Source: Hymenobacter sp. BT730 (GTDB lineage Bacteria; Bacteroidota; Bacteroidia; Cytophagales; Hymenobacteraceae). Taken from it: DNA of 64,000 nt. Shown here piece after piece: positions 61,456-64,000 of this stretch. Location: positions 1-64,000 of the forward strand of contig NZ_JAUOFB010000006.1 in the NCBI RefSeq assembly GCF_030542105.1, in the 5' to 3' direction. Made by a program: the position numbers and the translations under genes. Each line of letters begins with the position of its first letter. The first letter of the stretch is position 1. The notes beneath the pieces were generated by a model. That model was given only the letters and a program-made list of their open reading frames with translations. It was not told the DNA's origin and made no database searches.

Positions 61456-61950
61456 TTAGTTGGCCGGCTTAACTTCGACAGGCTTGTACTGGATAATCGG
61501 CTGGTCGAAGAATCGGGGCTTCAGCTTGCGGCGCACATTGCGCGGGAGTGGTTGCCCGGCGCCGTACGCCGTGACGGTCTTTTCCAGGTTGCTGTTGCTA
61601 TAGTGCACCATCTTGCCTATCCCATAGGCCACCAACGGCAAAACCACTAAGGCCGCAGCCGGGCTGGGTGCCTCCTCCTGAATGACGTAGCCGCCCCCGA
61701 TATCCGTCTGCCGCCCGCTGGCGGTAACAATGCGCAGCGCCGTCAGGGCCGAGCCTACAATCCAGCTGGCGCCGCCGGCCTGCCGCTTGCTGTAGAGGTT
61801 AATCACGGCCTGCGCCGTATCGTTTTGCAGATATTGACTGCGCAGGCGCTGCTTGAAGGTTTCGGACTCCAGATTGGTGACCGGAGCCTGCGCCAGGGCA
61901 CTCACGGCAAACAAGCTCATAAAGCCACTTAAGAGTAGGGGTTTAATCAT
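61456..61950 (-). CDS. Small exported membrane protein, paralogue 3 of four
   Basis: A 164-residue protein with signal peptide (MIKPLLLSGFMSLFAVSALA), the phrase INLYSKRQAGGASWIVGSAL, a polar loop (GGGYVIQEEAPSP), helix 2 (AALVVLPLVAYGIGKM) and the tail AYGAGQPLPRNVRRKLKPRF. I start at ATG 61950, which opens a good signal peptide; the upstream frame to 62019 does not. It is 2 bases from paralogue 2. Confidence 0.72.
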   Translation of the reverse strand: MIKPLLLSGFMSLFAVSALAQAPVTNLESETFKQRLRSQYLQNDTAQAVINLYSKRQAGGASWIVGSALTALRIVTASGRQTDIGGGYVIQEEAPSPAAALVVLPLVAYGIGKMVHYSNSNLEKTVTAYGAGQPLPRNVRRKLKPRFFDQPIIQYKPVEVKPAN

Positions 61951-62131
61951 AAAAGCGAAACGATAACTGAGAAGTAAATTTCCTCGCAAAATACTGCCTT
62001 CGCACAGGAGTAACAGCATTACTGCGCCTGATTTCTGGCTTCGATTTACGGCTGCATTTCAGACCTGTCTTCAGTTCGGCTTCTTTCCATCTTCCATCTG
62101 CTGAAGTTATGCCTGCTGAATAATTCAGCAC

Positions 62132-62617
62132 TTAGCGCAGTTTTGCCAGCTGCCGGGGCAACTGACGTTGCATACGCCGGGGTAATTCATGTTTCTGCTC
62201 GTAAATCAACACCATTTCCCGCTCGCTAACCCGCGAGTTCCTGGCGGAAGCGTTAAGAGCGACATAGCCCAGGACACCAGTGCTAATTGTACCTACCACG
62301 ATTTTTATAATAGAACTCGTTTGGGGGTTATCTGTTCCGCCGCCGGATGAGTGCCAACTAGGCCCAAAATCCCACTCACTGAGGACCGAATAAGCGGTAC
62401 CAACGGCAAGAACGGGAGTCAAACCCAGCATCACTCGCGCGCTGCGGCGGTGTTTTAGGTAAATAGCCTGAATGGCCCGCAGGGTATCGGCGTGGGTATA
62501 GGTTGCGGCAGCAGCTGCCGGTTGGGCACTACGGATGATGGAATCAGCGGGGGTTTGCGACCAGGAGCTATGAGCTATACCGGTAAGTAATCCGAGAAAA
62601 AGCACTAATCGGAGCAT
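62132..62617 (-). CDS. Small exported membrane protein, paralogue 4 of four
   Basis: A 161-residue protein with signal peptide (MLRLVLFLGLLTGIAHSSWS), a DTLRAIQAIYLKHRRSARV segment before helix 1 (LGLTPVLAVGTAYSVL), a polar loop (WHSSGGGTDNPQTSS), helix 2 (IIKIVVGTISTGVLGYVAL) and the tail IYEQKHELPRRMQRQLPRQL. It is the most diverged member: the Gly of the Y-x2-G-x-P pattern is replaced. The 182-base gap before paralogue 3 shows no strong hairpin. ATG 62617 is used for its signal peptide. Confidence 0.65.
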   Translation of the reverse strand: MLRLVLFLGLLTGIAHSSWSQTPADSIIRSAQPAAAAATYTHADTLRAIQAIYLKHRRSARVMLGLTPVLAVGTAYSVLSEWDFGPSWHSSGGGTDNPQTSSIIKIVVGTISTGVLGYVALNASARNSRVSEREMVLIYEQKHELPRRMQRQLPRQLAKLR

Positions 62618-62677
62618 AATCAGGAAGTAGTATATAGACACTTACGGCGGTAATATAGTAGTTCAGACTCCCGTGCC

Positions 62678-62685
62678 TAGCTTTG
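62678..62685 (+). promoter_or_regulatory. -7 promoter box next to the HupE-like gene
   Basis: TAGCTTTG, a perfect TAnnTTTG match, ends 4 bases before ATG 62690. Transcription would begin at or just inside the start codon, so the message may be leaderless. Confidence 0.6.
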
Positions 62686-62689
62686 CCGT

Positions 62690-63280
62690 ATGTCGTCCGT
62701 ATTCCAGACCTACCTTCAATTAGGCTTCTTTCACATCTTCAATCTGCAGGCCTACGACCATCTGGTGTTTCTGCTGGCTTTATGCGCACCCTATGTGCTG
62801 CAGGACTGGCGGCGTGTGGTAGCCTTGGTTACCAGCTTCACCGTGGGGCACTCCATTACGCTGGCATTGGCTACCCTTGGTTTTATGCAGTACAGCCCCT
62901 CCCTGATTGAAGTGCTGATTCCCATTACCATTCTGCTCACGTGCCTGGTGAACCTGCGCAAGGCCGGGCAGCGCCCCAACCCCAAGGCGCCCATCGTGCT
63001 GGCGTTGCCTAACCTACTGGCTGTCAGCTTCGGCCTGATTCATGGCCTCGGGTTTTCCAGCTACCTGCGCGAGTTGCTGGGCCACCAGAGCCGGCCAGTG
63101 CTGGAACTGCTGGCTTTCAATGTGGGCGTGGAACTAGGGCAGCTCTTAATTGTGTCTTTGATCCTGATACTGGGCTTTATTGTACTGCGCATGCTGCGTG
63201 CTGCCCGCCGCGACTGGCTATTGGTAGTAAGCGGCGCCGCCGCCGGTATTGCGGCTATTTTATTGCTGCAGCACGTGTAA
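62690..63280 (+). CDS. HupE/UreJ family membrane protein
   Basis: A 196-residue protein with six to seven helices of the HupE/UreJ_2 family. Signature blocks: LGFFHIFNLQAYDHLVFLLA, SFTVGHSITLALATLGF, and FGLIHGLGFSSYLRELL. His and Asp in GFFHIF, AYDHL and VGHS form a metal site, and family members are thought to move nickel, or cobalt in some relatives. No hydrogenase or urease gene is visible here, so the metal is not certain. A C-terminal HV end follows LLLQ. A -7 box stands directly before the start. Confidence 0.85.
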   Translation: MSSVFQTYLQLGFFHIFNLQAYDHLVFLLALCAPYVLQDWRRVVALVTSFTVGHSITLALATLGFMQYSPSLIEVLIPITILLTCLVNLRKAGQRPNPKAPIVLALPNLLAVSFGLIHGLGFSSYLRELLGHQSRPVLELLAFNVGVELGQLLIVSLILILGFIVLRMLRAARRDWLLVVSGAAAGIAAILLLQHV

Positions 63281-63368
63281 GGCAGGCTAAAGTCCAACCT
63301 GTATAGGGGCTGCTAATCTGATGCAACGTTATCAGCCCAAAAGTGTCTTATTTCGCATTGCCATTTCG

Positions 63369-63376
63369 TAGCTTTG
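63369..63376 (+). promoter_or_regulatory. -7 promoter box of the M1 peptidase gene
   Basis: TAGCTTTG (perfect TAnnTTTG), 38 bases before ATG 63415, the same spacing as before the M16 gene. Confidence 0.5.
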
Positions 63377-63414
63377 ATTTTCTGTCCTTTGCTTTTCGTT
63401 TCACCCCAGTTTTC

Positions 63415-64000
63415 ATGCTGAAACATTTCTTCCTCACAGCCGGTGTGGCGGTGCTGGTAGCGGGCCCTTTAGCCGCCCAGAACACCAACTCCGGCACCGA
63501 TAAATTCTCCCAGTTGGGGCCAGAGCTGCCCACGCCCAACACGTATCGCACGGCCTCCGGCGCCCCCGGCAGCGAGTATTGGCAGCAGCGCGCCGACTAC
63601 AACATTCAGGTGAAGCTGGATGATGAGAAGCAGTCCATCACGGGTTCCGAGGACATCACCTACACCAACCTCTCGCCCGATGTGCTGACCTATCTGTGGG
63701 TGCAGCTGGACCAGAACATCATGGACAAAAACTCCATCACGCAAGCCACGGAAGTCGGCGAGCTGTCGGATAAGATGTCCTTCCGCGGGTTGGAGTACCT
63801 GATGAACTCTGATTTTGAAGGTGGCTTCAAGATTTCGGAAGTAAAGCTGAAGGGCGGCAAAGCCCTGCCCCACGTTATCAACCACACCATGATGCGCATT
63901 GACCTGCCCACGCCCTTGCGGCCCAAGCAGGCGGTTACGTTCAGCATCAAGTGGAGCTATAACATCAACGACCAGCTGAAAATCAATCAGCGCTCCGGCT
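63415..64000 (+). CDS. M1 family metallopeptidase, N-terminal part (cut by window end)
   Basis: The frame is open from ATG 63415 to the end of the window. A signal peptide (MLKHFFLTAGVAVLVAGPLA) is followed by AQNTNSGTDKFSQLG and a domain matching the N-terminal beta-saddle of M1 aminopeptidases (YWQQRADYNIQVKLDDEKQS, ITGSEDITYTNLSPDVLTYL, WVQLDQNIMDKNS). The zinc motif HExxH lies beyond the window, so activity cannot be checked. In Bacteroidota such proteins are exported aminopeptidases. Confidence 0.85.
   Translation, partial: MLKHFFLTAGVAVLVAGPLAAQNTNSGTDKFSQLGPELPTPNTYRTASGAPGSEYWQQRADYNIQVKLDDEKQSITGSEDITYTNLSPDVLTYLWVQLDQNIMDKNSITQATEVGELSDKMSFRGLEYLMNSDFEGGFKISEVKLKGGKALPHVINHTMMRIDLPTPLRPKQAVTFSIKWSYNINDQLKINQRSG

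Noticed and set aside
1..64000. Prophage, insertion sequence or defence island
   Set aside because: No integrase, transposase, capsid, restriction-modification or toxin-antitoxin gene is recognisable on either strand.

Overview
The window looks like chromosomal DNA of a GC-rich Bacteroidota, most probably Hymenobacter or a close relative (Hymenobacteraceae, Cytophagales). The grounds are the protein sequences (TonB receptor, two-unit M16 lipoprotein peptidase, PA2169-type four-helix proteins), five or more genes preceded by the Bacteroidota -7 promoter box TAnnTTTG, a tmRNA whose tag ends SYAMAA, and intergenic DNA rich in long palindromes. No phage, insertion sequence, plasmid replication gene, CRISPR array or ordinary tRNA was found. 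All family names come from reading the sequence; nothing was searched.

Layout. 1-3.8 kb: the end of a GATase-like gene, then a decayed zone with gene fragments (royal-jelly-like, zinc alcohol dehydrogenase with two frameshifts and a stop, a frameshifted small membrane protein) around two intact genes (tandem ABM domains, TMEM175-type channel). 3.9-6.2 kb: two unknown genes and tmRNA (ssrA, minus). 6.2-13.1 kb: housekeeping block dnaX, M16 peptidase, icd. 13.1-24 kb: small stress and metabolic enzymes (MOSC, class C hydrolase with TPRs, SDR, aldehyde dehydrogenase, aminotransferase, cytochrome b, alcohol dehydrogenase). 24-31 kb: GT39 membrane glycosyltransferase, overlapping DUF1990 pair, serine hydrolase, endonuclease V, lipoprotein, GluQ-like synthetase. 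31-37.6 kb: pirin-nitroreductase-pirin cluster, NTF2-like, CYTH and GreA/B proteins, a 45-residue membrane peptide, and a second PA2169-type gene. 37.7-48.4 kb: alpha-amylase-trehalase operon, DUF72, Nudix, TPR lipoprotein, SDR, then a cupin-DUF72-pirin run. 48.6-57 kb: ABC-F protein, membrane proteins, GAF protein, DUF808, HEAT-like protein, clpB. 57-64 kb: a DUF4386 gene trapped between clpB and a second copy of the clpB 3' end, a TonB receptor surrounded by four related small secreted/membrane proteins, a HupE/UreJ-like protein and the start of an M1 peptidase.

How the genes fit together. The amylase and trehalase are both exported and 21 bp apart, so they probably break down maltodextrin and trehalose in the periplasm. 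The pirins, nitroreductase, DUF72 proteins, SDR and PA2169-type proteins suggest redox or general stress handling. The most interesting items are: an A10 run in dnaX where a slip to either other frame stops within three codons, predicting a short gamma subunit; four divergent paralogues sharing a C-terminal Y-G-P-P-R-L signature around a TonB receptor; and the duplicated clpB tail with its terminator. Gene ends are often marked by perfect palindromes with little or no loop placed between convergent genes.
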